The position numbers were made by a program, and so were the translations under genes. From Verrucomicrobiota bacterium (GTDB taxonomy: Bacteria > Verrucomicrobiota > Verrucomicrobiia > Chthoniobacterales > JAFAMB01), in assembly GCA_019236035.1 (NCBI GenBank), contig JAFAJU010000008.1:1-14799 (forward strand): a stretch of 14,799 nt of DNA, read 5' to 3'. A model generated the notes under the pieces. That model did no database searches, had not been told where the DNA came from, and was given only the letters and a program-made list of their open reading frames with translations. This document shows, one piece after another, positions 1 through 6,685 of this stretch. Position 1 is the first letter of the stretch; each line of letters begins with the position of its first letter.

Positions 1-1
1 T

Positions 2-823
2 CAAGGTGCGGCTGAGCTTCTGCCGGTGTCCAGCTCAGCCCACGTGATCGTGGCTGAAAAGCTTATGGGCCTTGATCCTTCGAGTCCGGAGATGACTTTC
101 CTTTTGGTGATGCTTCACACCGGGACGATGTTTGCTGTGCTTGTTTATTTCTGGAACGCCTGGCGAGAAGACTACTTCTCCAGCTTGGCGGCTTTTCGGA
201 GCGTTGCGGCCAACGTCGTGATTGCGACAATTATTACGGGCGTGGTCGGCCTGGCCCTCCAGGTACTGATCGAGAAAGTTTTTCTGAAGAACGCGGAAAA
301 GTCGGAGGTGGAACTCCTTTTCTCGAATCTGCCGCTGATCGGCGGTGCGCTATTGGCGGCCGGGCTATTGATAATCTATTCCGGCATACGGGAAGAAAAG
401 AACCGGCGCGGCGAGGACATCAACGCCTTGCGCGCGTCCTGGATTGGCGCGGTTCAGGGCCTCTGCTTACCGTTTCGCGGATTCTCCCGTTCGGGTGCGA
501 CGATCTCGACAGGGTTACTGCTTGGAGTTGGTAAGCGCCGCATGGAGGAGTTCAGTTTCGCTTTGGCCGTCGTGTTGACGCCGCCGGTCATCTTGAGAGA
601 GTTGCTGCGCCTGTTCAAAGCGCACTCCGAGGTTACTCAGCCTTCGCATTTGTTACAACTCGCGTTGCCGGGTTTACTTGGGATGATTAGCAGTTTTGTG
701 GCAGGGTTGCTGGCTCTCTGGCTATTGTCGCGGTGGCTGGAAACCGGCCGCTGGAAGCTTTTCGGTTACTACTGTGTGGTCGCAGCGCTCGTCGTCTTTG
801 GACTGGCGTTTGCGGGATTCTGA
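2..823 (+). CDS. uppP: Undecaprenyl-diphosphate phosphatase UppP (BacA family), 5' end outside window
   Basis: Integral inner-membrane enzyme that dephosphorylates undecaprenyl diphosphate so the carrier lipid can be reused for peptidoglycan and other envelope polymers. The reading frame is open to the first base, and the first visible residues (QGAAELLPVSSSAH) are the family's first active-site motif, so only about 10-20 N-terminal residues are missing. A GTG at 26 lies inside this motif and is not the real start. The second motif is RGFSRSGAT (visible residues 159-167), where the catalytic arginine is R163; the usual PG before SRS is RG here. Several hydrophobic helices follow, and the visible 273 residues fit a family length near 270-290. 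It converges on the porin gene. Identification rests on both catalytic motifs and length; the exact start cannot be seen. Confidence 0.95.
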   Translation, partial: QGAAELLPVSSSAHVIVAEKLMGLDPSSPEMTFLLVMLHTGTMFAVLVYFWNAWREDYFSSLAAFRSVAANVVIATIITGVVGLALQVLIEKVFLKNAEKSEVELLFSNLPLIGGALLAAGLLIIYSGIREEKNRRGEDINALRASWIGAVQGLCLPFRGFSRSGATISTGLLLGVGKRRMEEFSFALAVVLTPPVILRELLRLFKAHSEVTQPSHLLQLALPGLLGMISSFVAGLLALWLLSRWLETGRWKLFGYYCVVAALVVFGLAFAGF

Positions 824-846
824 AGCGTTCACGTTCGCAGTTCGGC

Positions 847-899
847 GTTCACCGTTCGGCGAACGGTGAACGGTGAACAGTGAACAGTGAACAGTGAAC
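847..899. repeat. 11-bp palindrome fused to five heptamer repeats
   Basis: Between the convergent uppP and porin genes. The sequence gttcaccgttc (847-857) is followed by ggc and its exact reverse complement gaacggtgaac (861-871). The right arm runs into a tandem array of the heptamer RGTGAAC: ggtgaac at 865 and 872, then agtgaac at 879, 886 and 893. In RNA the palindrome would form a perfect 11-bp hairpin, so it could end transcription from either side, but no T-tract follows. The G-to-A change shared by the last three units suggests stepwise expansion of the hairpin arm. Confidence 0.85.
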
Positions 900-910
900 G
901 CTGAGCGGGC

Positions 911-2227
911 TTAAAAACTGGCAACGAATTGAATCCCAATTACGAGGGAATTCCCTACGGCGTCTTTGCCATTTGGGCGAATGATGTACTGGAGGTCGGG
1001 TTGGATCGTGTAGTAGTTGCTGATGTAGATTGCGTAGCCGGCTTCCAGCACATGCTCAGCCGTCGGGCGCTTTCCGCCCATAGCAACGACGAAGTCAGCA
1101 TAGTTCCGGCTGAAACTGCTGACCAGATACGTCAAGAGGAGTTGGTCGCGATCGCGTCGCGGAAAGACGCCCTGCCAAATGGTGCCGCCAAACCCCATCA
1201 AGGGCAGGAGCGAAATGTCCTGCTGCGGCGAGAACGTTAATCCACCCCACACGCTGAAATTGACGTAAGGATTCGCAAGACCTCGCCAAAGCATTTGTTG
1301 TCCCATGGCATAAAAACCATAGGCATTATGCTGAAATTTGGATCCATCCAGCTCGCGGAACTTAAAATTCGAGTAGTAGCCTCCAAAAATGTAGTTGCCG
1401 GGAAGTCCCAAGGTGCCGTCTGCGACCGTTTTATTTCCGTTTTTGTCGAACGAGGTTGTTTCCGGGATTTTAAAGAAGGTTGGCTCCCAACCGACCTGGC
1501 CCATGACCAGCTCGCCATCGTTTTCATTGATTGCAAAATTGAGGCCGTGATAACCCAGCTTGAATATACGGTCGGTGGCTTGGTAAATGCCGGCTTCGGC
1601 ATAGATTTCTTTGGTGGCGTGGATTTTGGCTGAGGCCCCCCAGGTTGCGTTTGGTGAACTCGTGAAAGGGGCATTTTCGAAAAGGCTCGTTGGGTTGCCG
1701 TTGATGCCTCCACTGACCTGCAACGCAAACGCGGGAACCGCCGCAAACTGATCGGCTGCGGTCATGCGACCGATGTACAATTCGAGCTTGTCTTCAAGTA
1801 AAAGCTGTTTCCAGTACAACTCGTAAAACAGCACCGTGAGCGGCGTAACAAGTGCTTCCGAAACAGGGTTGATGTTGCCGATGTCGTCAGAAAGGTTTTT
1901 GCCGGTGCCCTCAGCTCCTGAGATCATGAGAGAACCGCCCGGAATCCCGAGCAGCTTATCGAAATTCAGCGTGGCACCGAAAAGTATAAGGTGGCTATAG
2001 GCGGAGCGCTGCCGAATACCGCCGACCGGGTTTCCTTGGAAGACGCCGTAGTACGCCAGGAACGGAGTTACCCCAAAGTTGGTCAGCTTGGTAAACCCTT
2101 GATTAATCGCCGTGCCAAGACCCAACAGTTGGAGGGGTTTCTGAACCGGCTCGGGCGGAGCACCCCAGAGCCTGGCGGCCGCAGCGACAAGAACGAGAAC
2201 GGCTGAGAACTCGCGCCATCGCTTCAT
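911..2227 (-). CDS. OprB-family carbohydrate-selective porin
   Basis: Probable outer-membrane beta-barrel channel for sugars or other small solutes. Starting at the ATG at 2227 the protein has 438 residues with a classic signal peptide (MKRWREF, a hydrophobic Ala/Val/Leu core, then LWGAPPEP). The body resembles OprB porins: an N-terminal FGVTPFLAYYG segment, an ELYWKQ..L.LYIGRM segment, a GYHGLNFA strand, and many alternating aromatic/polar strands. It ends in IGIQFVASF, with the terminal Phe expected of barrel proteins. An in-frame ATG at 2278 would add 17 residues, but that stretch is the translation of a dispersed repeat (2236-2288), so I reject it. No strong ribosome site precedes 2227. 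Family assignment is fairly firm; substrate is unknown. Confidence 0.85.
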   Translation of the reverse strand: MKRWREFSAVLVLVAAAARLWGAPPEPVQKPLQLLGLGTAINQGFTKLTNFGVTPFLAYYGVFQGNPVGGIRQRSAYSHLILFGATLNFDKLLGIPGGSLMISGAEGTGKNLSDDIGNINPVSEALVTPLTVLFYELYWKQLLLEDKLELYIGRMTAADQFAAVPAFALQVSGGINGNPTSLFENAPFTSSPNATWGASAKIHATKEIYAEAGIYQATDRIFKLGYHGLNFAINENDGELVMGQVGWEPTFFKIPETTSFDKNGNKTVADGTLGLPGNYIFGGYYSNFKFRELDGSKFQHNAYGFYAMGQQMLWRGLANPYVNFSVWGGLTFSPQQDISLLPLMGFGGTIWQGVFPRRDRDQLLLTYLVSSFSRNYADFVVAMGGKRPTAEHVLEAGYAIYISNYYTIQPDLQYIIRPNGKDAVGNSLVIGIQFVASF

Positions 2228-2235
2228 TGGTCGCA

Positions 2236-2360
2236 CTAGCCCGCAAAAATCACGCACTGGGAAAATCGATGAGCTCATTGCGGGCTAGCACTGCTCTTAA
2301 AACTAAGGATTCGAGACTGACTGTTTTTTAAACTTTTCCTTCCCAAAAAGCAGCATGAAT
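2236..2360 (+). repeat. Composite repeat, degenerate copy A
   Basis: Starts with a 53-bp module (2236-2288) bounded by perfect 11-bp inverted ends, ctagcccgcaa and ttgcgggctag. The rest (gctcttaaa, then aaggattcgaga and cccaaaaagcagc) matches the interior of the full copies at 4382-4618 and 8706-8941. It lacks the central hairpin of about 40 bases, and the terminal 48-nt palindrome is absent. It overlaps the upstream side of the porin gene and lies 5' of the coiled-coil gene. Same orientation as the copy at 8706. Confidence 0.75.
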
Positions 2361-2519
2361 CCGTCGTCGCTAGCAGCGGGAATATGTGCGACGGTATTTT
2401 AACTTGGGCCGTCGATGTAAAACCAGGAACAACTAAGGACTTGTTTCGGAGAAAATGTTCTGAATCGGCCTGAAAGTGACTAAGCCAAAACCAGATAACT
2501 CATTCATTTAAAGCGATTT

Positions 2520-4094
2520 ATGGAACTTAGCGGAAGCGATACGACGGATCCATATGGCCATGAGACCACCGAAGAACCGCTGGCAGAGAAGAAGAATAAA
2601 CTGAACATCAGCCATGTGCAGCCGACGCAAATTGAGCCGCAGGATGCACACTGGCTGCGGATGGATCCCTCCCTGACGAGGTCAGTTCTGGCAAAGACTG
2701 AGGAAGAGTTGCTGGGCGGCCTGGCGGCGCTGATGCGAAACAAGGTCGAGCATGAGCAATTGGGCCGGAGACTCGCGCAGATCCAGATCGACACCGAACA
2801 GGCGAAACACGAATTCGACGCAATCAGGCATCAGGTTCACCGCGCTGGCGAGGAAGTTGCGAGTCGGATCAATGAGCAAAGCCGCATCAACGAGGAAATC
2901 GATCGCGTTCGTCGGGAGCTGGCTACCCTTCGAGACGAACACCGACAGCAAGCGGAGATTGCGTCCGGCTTGAAGAAAGACACCGCTCAAGCGCAGCAGT
3001 CGTTAGCGGACGCTCAGCAACGGCTAAGCGCGGTGAAAGCGGAGGCGGAGGCCAGGCTCGCTGAGCACAGCGAGGTGATGGCGAATTTGGGCCGGATTAA
3101 GAATGAAGAGATGGCCTTGCAAGGCGTGCTCACGCCTTTGCGGACGGAAATTGATGAACGGATCGGGGCGCGGGAAGCTCTGATCCAGCAGATGACGATC
3201 CTCGAGGAGCATGTGTCTGATCTCGCGGCGCGCAAGGAATATCAAACGGTAGAACTGTCACAGCTGGGAAATAGCCACGCAGAGCTTCGGAATGAAATCG
3301 AAGGTCTCCATGTCAAACATGATGGTTTGAGTTCCGAGGTTGAAGGCCTGCGCCAGAGTATAGCGCAGCACGGCTTGAACAAAGAACGGCTGGCAAACGA
3401 ACTGGCCGGCTTACAGGACGAGATCGCACTGGCTGCCGCAGAACGGCAACGCCTGCAACAATCGATTGCAGAGGAACAAAAGAAGGTGAACGAGCTCCTG
3501 ACTCAGAAAGCCGGCATAGAGCAGGTCGTTGCTGAAGCGGCCAACAAGCATGGAAAGCTGATTGGTGAAGTCACTACACTGGAGTCTCGCCTGCGGGAAG
3601 TGGCTGAAGCAAACGAAAAGGCGGAACGAGCGCGAAGAGAAGAAGGTCTGCCGCTGTTGTTCGGGTCCGAATCTCACGAGGTCTCTCCGGCGTGGAATTC
3701 ATACCCTTTGGAGAGCGAGTTTCACACCGATGAAGAGCTCGATGCAAAGAAAGTCGCGGAACTGGTTGCTCAACTGCCGGGTTTGGAAGGCTGCCTGATC
3801 GTCAAGAATCACGGGCCGGTGTTGGCTTCGGAGTTGCCCGAACGGATGCATGCTCATTTGAAGGTCCCCGACCGGAACTACAATCTGTTGTTCGAGCGTC
3901 TGAAAAATAAGGTACGCGAATATAATCTCCCAAATGCCCGTTTAGCGACCTTTGACGTGGGGGATGAAGGCTTGACTGTCGCGCAGGCCAGTCACGCCTT
4001 TGTTTTCGTGAACCACAAGCAAACAAAGTTGCGCCCGGGTCTCCCGGACAAGCTGGCGGCCATTGCGGCCGAGGTCGCTAAGATGTATCCGTAG
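2520..4094 (+). CDS. Long coiled-coil protein with C-terminal Roadblock/LC7-like domain
   Basis: A 524-residue soluble protein with no signal peptide or membrane segment. Residues 1-50 are polar and probably disordered. Residues about 55-375 are nearly continuous heptad-rich helix, full of Glu, Gln, Lys, Arg and Leu, as in SMC-like or scaffold coiled coils. A linker (about 376-405) leads to a compact domain at about 409-520: helix (AKKVAELVAQLPG), two strands around LEGCLIVKNHGPVLAS, helix (NLLFERLKNKVREY), strands (RLATFDV, LTVAQ, AFVFV) and a final helix. That order and the xGCLIVxxxGPVLAS start fit the Roadblock/LC7 fold, best known in bacteria from MglB, the partner of the small GTPase MglA. 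No GTPase is nearby. A role as a polar or cytoskeletal scaffold is inference. ATG at 2520 lacks a clear ribosome site; M48 is a less likely alternative. Confidence 0.8.
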   Translation: MELSGSDTTDPYGHETTEEPLAEKKNKLNISHVQPTQIEPQDAHWLRMDPSLTRSVLAKTEEELLGGLAALMRNKVEHEQLGRRLAQIQIDTEQAKHEFDAIRHQVHRAGEEVASRINEQSRINEEIDRVRRELATLRDEHRQQAEIASGLKKDTAQAQQSLADAQQRLSAVKAEAEARLAEHSEVMANLGRIKNEEMALQGVLTPLRTEIDERIGAREALIQQMTILEEHVSDLAARKEYQTVELSQLGNSHAELRNEIEGLHVKHDGLSSEVEGLRQSIAQHGLNKERLANELAGLQDEIALAAAERQRLQQSIAEEQKKVNELLTQKAGIEQVVAEAANKHGKLIGEVTTLESRLREVAEANEKAERARREEGLPLLFGSESHEVSPAWNSYPLESEFHTDEELDAKKVAELVAQLPGLEGCLIVKNHGPVLASELPERMHAHLKVPDRNYNLLFERLKNKVREYNLPNARLATFDVGDEGLTVAQASHAFVFVNHKQTKLRPGLPDKLAAIAAEVAKMYP

Positions 4095-4206
4095 CGAGGG
4101 CCAGCGGCTATTGGAATTTTCCTTGGGATCGTCACGCGCCACGGCTCGGGCTGAGCCTCGCCCTACCCTTCGCGCCGCCCAGGATTTCAACCCTGGGAAA
4201 CAACGC

Positions 4207-4260
4207 GCGGTCGCCAGCCGCGAAGCGGCGCTTCAAGACAGCCTAGCGCAACGCGCTAGG
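4207..4260 (+). repeat. 54-bp inverted repeat, left arm
   Basis: Matches the reverse complement of 4614-4667 at 53 of 54 positions. It contains two hairpins of its own: gccgc-gaa-gcggc, and cctagcgc-aac-gcgctagg (4242-4259). The arms enclose about 350 bases that include composite repeat copy B, which gives the look of a small non-autonomous element with another repeat nested inside it. No transposase gene is present. Confidence 0.85.
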
Positions 4261-4381
4261 AATTCATCGCACCGCGACGCAGCGCTGAAGGCGCGCTCCA
4301 ATGCGAATCGCGATTGCTTCTCGCCTTTTGGGTCAACCTGGGACGCGCTTTCAGCGCTAGGCTTTGGCCGTAACAATCCCT

Positions 4382-4429
4382 AGCCTGCATCGCTCACAAA
4401 TCTTTAGAGATTTGTGAGCGATGCAGGCT
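4382..4429. repeat. 48-nt palindrome, copy 1
   Basis: Perfect inverted repeat: 22-nt arms (4382-4403 and 4408-4429; left arm begins agcctgcatcgctcac) around a ttag loop. It forms the inner end of composite copy B. Related copies are at 6638, 8894 and 12528. Confidence 0.95.
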
Positions 4430-4519
4430 CAGGCGGCAGAATCCTCCGGCTACGCCGGACAATTCCGCCGCTTTTTGGGAAGAAGAATTTAGAAACAGTT
4501 TGTTTCGAATCGTTAATTT

Positions 4520-4562
4520 AAAAACCAGCTCTTAAGCGGACGCCCAGCGTCAGTTTAAGAGC
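4520..4562 (-). terminator. Candidate intrinsic terminator for the parE-parC operon
   Basis: On the minus strand a stem with 16-nt arms (4562-4547 and 4543-4528; three-base loop, a few non-Watson-Crick positions) is followed after three bases by TTTTT (4524-4520). It lies about 165 bases past the parC stop, in the right orientation to end that transcript. It belongs to composite repeat copy B, so termination may be a borrowed function. The same stem in copy C (8762-8796) is followed by T5 on the plus strand, where no gene ends. Confidence 0.4.
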
Positions 4563-4613
4563 TTTCTAGCCCGCAATGAGCTCGTCGATTTTCCCAGCGC
4601 GTGATTTTTGCGG

Positions 4614-4667
4614 CCTAGCGCGTTGCGCTAGGCTGTCTTGAAACGCCGCTTCGCGGCTGGCGACCGC
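4614..4667 (-). repeat. 54-bp inverted repeat, right arm
   Basis: Partner of 4207-4260, with one mismatch. Its first five bases (cctag) are shared with the end of composite copy B, so the two repeats meet at a CTAG junction. Confidence 0.85.
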
Positions 4668-4726
4668 ATCGCTTCCGGTCTGGACAAACTCTTACGACCG
4701 TTATGGGACCAGCGGGAGCACATCCC

Positions 4727-6646
4727 CTACCGGACGGTTACGCTCGTGACGGTTCGTTTAGTTAGCTGATTTCCGCGCGTTTTTGGACCGCGCACAGCGA
4801 AATCGCTGGCGGTAAATGTTTGTTCGTCAATTCGAGCGCCTTTGACGTGCCGATACTTCAGGCGGACTTCGGCGACCGCGCGATCGGTTAGGTACTTAAT
4901 CCTGGCCTTCTCCTGTGCGCAATTGTAATCACGGTTCATGATGGCACCACCAAATGCAAAACGCTTAAGAAAGGTCGCATTTTGAGTGCTGTAAACGAGC
5001 GTGAATACCTTCTCTCGATCAAAGATGGCGAAATAGATAAGATTCTTGTCGACAAACAGTTTGTCGGGAGGAGGGATCATCTGATAGCGGCCGTTATCCC
5101 ACACGAGCAGTAACCGATCGAGAGGAGAGCAGCGGAAAGCGGCTTCGCCCTTTACCTGGTGCCCGAGGAAGCCTCTCTCCTGGTCGTAGGCGATCGCCAA
5201 TTCGTTCGCGGTCAGTTCGCGTACGTCGATTTCTTCCGCAGTTGTTAACTGAGTCTTTCGCTGGTACTGCTTACTATACTTTTTGATCAATCGTTGAAGA
5301 TAATCGATTGCAAAGTCGGTTAGCTTCTTGAGATGCCGTTCAACCTCTTTAAGCTCCTGAACAATTTTTTGTTTGTCTTCCTCATTTTTGTTAAGATCGA
5401 ATCTGGAAATACGCTTGATTTGAAGACCTAAAAGCATTTCCACATCCTCTGCGGCAATCTCGCGCGTAAGCCGGCTTCTGAATGGCTGAAGCCCTTTTAG
5501 CACCGCCTGCTGAACTTCCTCATATGTCGTGCACTTTTCGATGCGCTGGTAGACACGTTGCTCGATGAAAAGTTGGATTAATGACTTCCAATGCAGCTCG
5601 TCTCGGAGTTCAGCTTGGCGAAGTTCAAGTTCCTGTTTGAGCAGTGAGACCAGCTGTGCAGTGTTAAACCGGATAACTTCGTCGACATCCATCTGCACCG
5701 GACGCTCTCCCTTGATCACGACAATGTTAGAGTGAATAGTCACTTCGCATTGCGTGAAATGATAGAGTGCGGCGATGGCCTTCTCTTCGTCCTCGCCGGG
5801 AGAGAGCGTAAGCACGATTTCTACCTGTGCAGCGGTAAAATCGTTTATGGAGCGGAGCTTGATTTTGCGCTTGCGGACCGCATCTTCGATGGAGGCAATG
5901 ACAGATTCGGTCGTAGTACTGTAGGGGATTTCCTGGATAACAAGTTTGTTGCCGGCACGTTTTTCGATCCGGGCGCGCAACTTGACTTTGCCATGGCCCT
6001 TTTGGTACTCGCTGGCGTCCATCAGGCCTCCTTGCGGGAAGTCTGGGAGGAGCTTGAACCGTCTATCCTGCAGGATGGCCACCTGGGCTTTGAGCAATTC
6101 AATGAAATTATGTGGCATGACGCGAGTCGACAAGCCGACAGCGATCCCCTCTGAACCTAACATTAACAGCAACGGAAGCTTGCTCGGAAGAGCAACCGGT
6201 TCGCGATTCCTGCCGTCGTAAGTGGGAATATAAGTAGTTAGCTTCGGATTGAACAGCTCGCTCCGTGCCAATTCTGTGAGACGGCACTCGATATATCGGG
6301 CGGCGGCCGGAGGATCGCCGGTATAAATGTTGCCGAAATTTCCCTGACCTTCGATGAGATAGGTTTTGCAGGTCAAGTTAACCAACGCTTCTTCAATGGA
6401 GGCGTCGCCGTGCGGGTGATATTGCATGGCGTGTCCGACGATATTAGCGACTTTGTTGAACCGGCCATCATCCTTCTCGTACAATGCGTGTAAGATCCGG
6501 CGCTGGACAGGCTTTAGTCCGTCTTCGAGTTGAGGAATCGCCCGGTCCCTGATGACGTACGAGGCGTACTGAATGAAGTTTTCATTCACGAGATCCTTCA
6601 AGGGATCCTCGGGCAGATGGAGTAAGGCGGAGTCAGGAGCCTGCAT
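4727..6646 (-). CDS. parC: DNA topoisomerase IV subunit A (ParC type)
   Basis: DNA breakage-reunion subunit of a type IIA topoisomerase; with ParE it decatenates chromosomes. From the ATG at 6646 it has 639 residues. Visible are the family N-terminus (YASYVIRDRAIPQLEDGLKPVQRR, residues 29-50 region), YHPHGDAS at 76-83, and the catalytic tyrosine Y118 in AAARYIECRL. The tower and coiled-coil regions follow, then a shortened C-terminal domain (about 470-639) ending with one recognisable box, KTRGNQLT. At 639 residues it is shorter than E. coli ParC (752). The serine that anchors quinolones (GyrA S83, ParC S80) is A82 here. The start codon lies inside a 48-nt palindrome; longer in-frame starts reach back into parE and look non-native. 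A GyrA role cannot be ruled out from sequence alone, but the paired ParE is of the Bacteroidetes-like ParE type. Confidence 0.9.
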   Translation of the reverse strand: MQAPDSALLHLPEDPLKDLVNENFIQYASYVIRDRAIPQLEDGLKPVQRRILHALYEKDDGRFNKVANIVGHAMQYHPHGDASIEEALVNLTCKTYLIEGQGNFGNIYTGDPPAAARYIECRLTELARSELFNPKLTTYIPTYDGRNREPVALPSKLPLLLMLGSEGIAVGLSTRVMPHNFIELLKAQVAILQDRRFKLLPDFPQGGLMDASEYQKGHGKVKLRARIEKRAGNKLVIQEIPYSTTTESVIASIEDAVRKRKIKLRSINDFTAAQVEIVLTLSPGEDEEKAIAALYHFTQCEVTIHSNIVVIKGERPVQMDVDEVIRFNTAQLVSLLKQELELRQAELRDELHWKSLIQLFIEQRVYQRIEKCTTYEEVQQAVLKGLQPFRSRLTREIAAEDVEMLLGLQIKRISRFDLNKNEEDKQKIVQELKEVERHLKKLTDFAIDYLQRLIKKYSKQYQRKTQLTTAEEIDVRELTANELAIAYDQERGFLGHQVKGEAAFRCSPLDRLLLVWDNGRYQMIPPPDKLFVDKNLIYFAIFDREKVFTLVYSTQNATFLKRFAFGGAIMNRDYNCAQEKARIKYLTDRAVAEVRLKYRHVKGARIDEQTFTASDFAVRGPKTRGNQLTKRTVTSVTVR

Positions 6647-6685
6647 CGCTCGCAAATCTCTGAAGATTTGCGAGCGATGCAGGCT
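6638..6685. repeat. 48-nt palindrome, copy 2, filling the parE-parC gap
   Basis: Perfect 22-nt arms (6638-6659, 6664-6685) around ctga. Relative to copy 1 the arm reads ctcGcaaat and the partner atttgCgag, a paired change that keeps the stem perfect. One edge supplies bases of the parE TAG stop (6684-6686) and the other contains the parC ATG (6644-6646) and its first codons. The hairpin would therefore sequester the parC start in mRNA. Confidence 0.95.

Larger units (their letters stand above)
4382..4618 (-). repeat. Composite repeat, full copy B (inverted)
   Basis: About 237 bp. Read on the minus strand it has, in order, the 53-bp module with inverted ends (4618-4566), a 16-bp-arm hairpin (4562-4528), an A/T-rich spacer with a ccggcgtagccgg hairpin, and the 48-nt palindrome (4429-4382). 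It matches copy C at 8706-8941 in opposite orientation with roughly 85-90% identity by eye. Its outer end shares the bases CCTAG with the 54-bp repeat arm at 4614. Confidence 0.85.
4095..4726. other. Gene-free mosaic of nested repeats between convergent genes
   Basis: 632 bases between the coiled-coil gene and the end of parC. I see no credible gene. It holds a pair of 54-bp inverted repeats (4207-4260, 4614-4667), composite repeat copy B (4382-4618) with its 48-nt palindrome, and a looser inverted pair around cagcgctgaa (about 4280) and ttcagcgctag (about 4350). An open frame from 4063 to 4383 is composed largely of repeat and runs off the end of the coiled-coil gene, so I do not count it. 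The stretches 4095-4206 and 4668-4726 show nothing recognisable. Confidence 0.8.

Noticed and set aside
865..899. Heptamer array considered as a CRISPR
   Set aside because: Units are seven bases with no spacers.
1237..1746. 169-residue open frame on the minus strand
   Set aside because: It overlaps the porin in another frame and is Ser/Pro/Arg-rich without motifs; the porin reading is clearly the coding one.
2228..2278. Upstream start for the porin (17 extra residues)
   Set aside because: The extension is the translation of the 53-bp repeat module; the same peptide is readable from copy B at 4576, where there is no gene.
4063..4383. 106-residue open frame crossing the end of the coiled-coil gene
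   Set aside because: It is built mostly from the 54-bp inverted-repeat arm and neighbouring repeats and has no recognisable domain.
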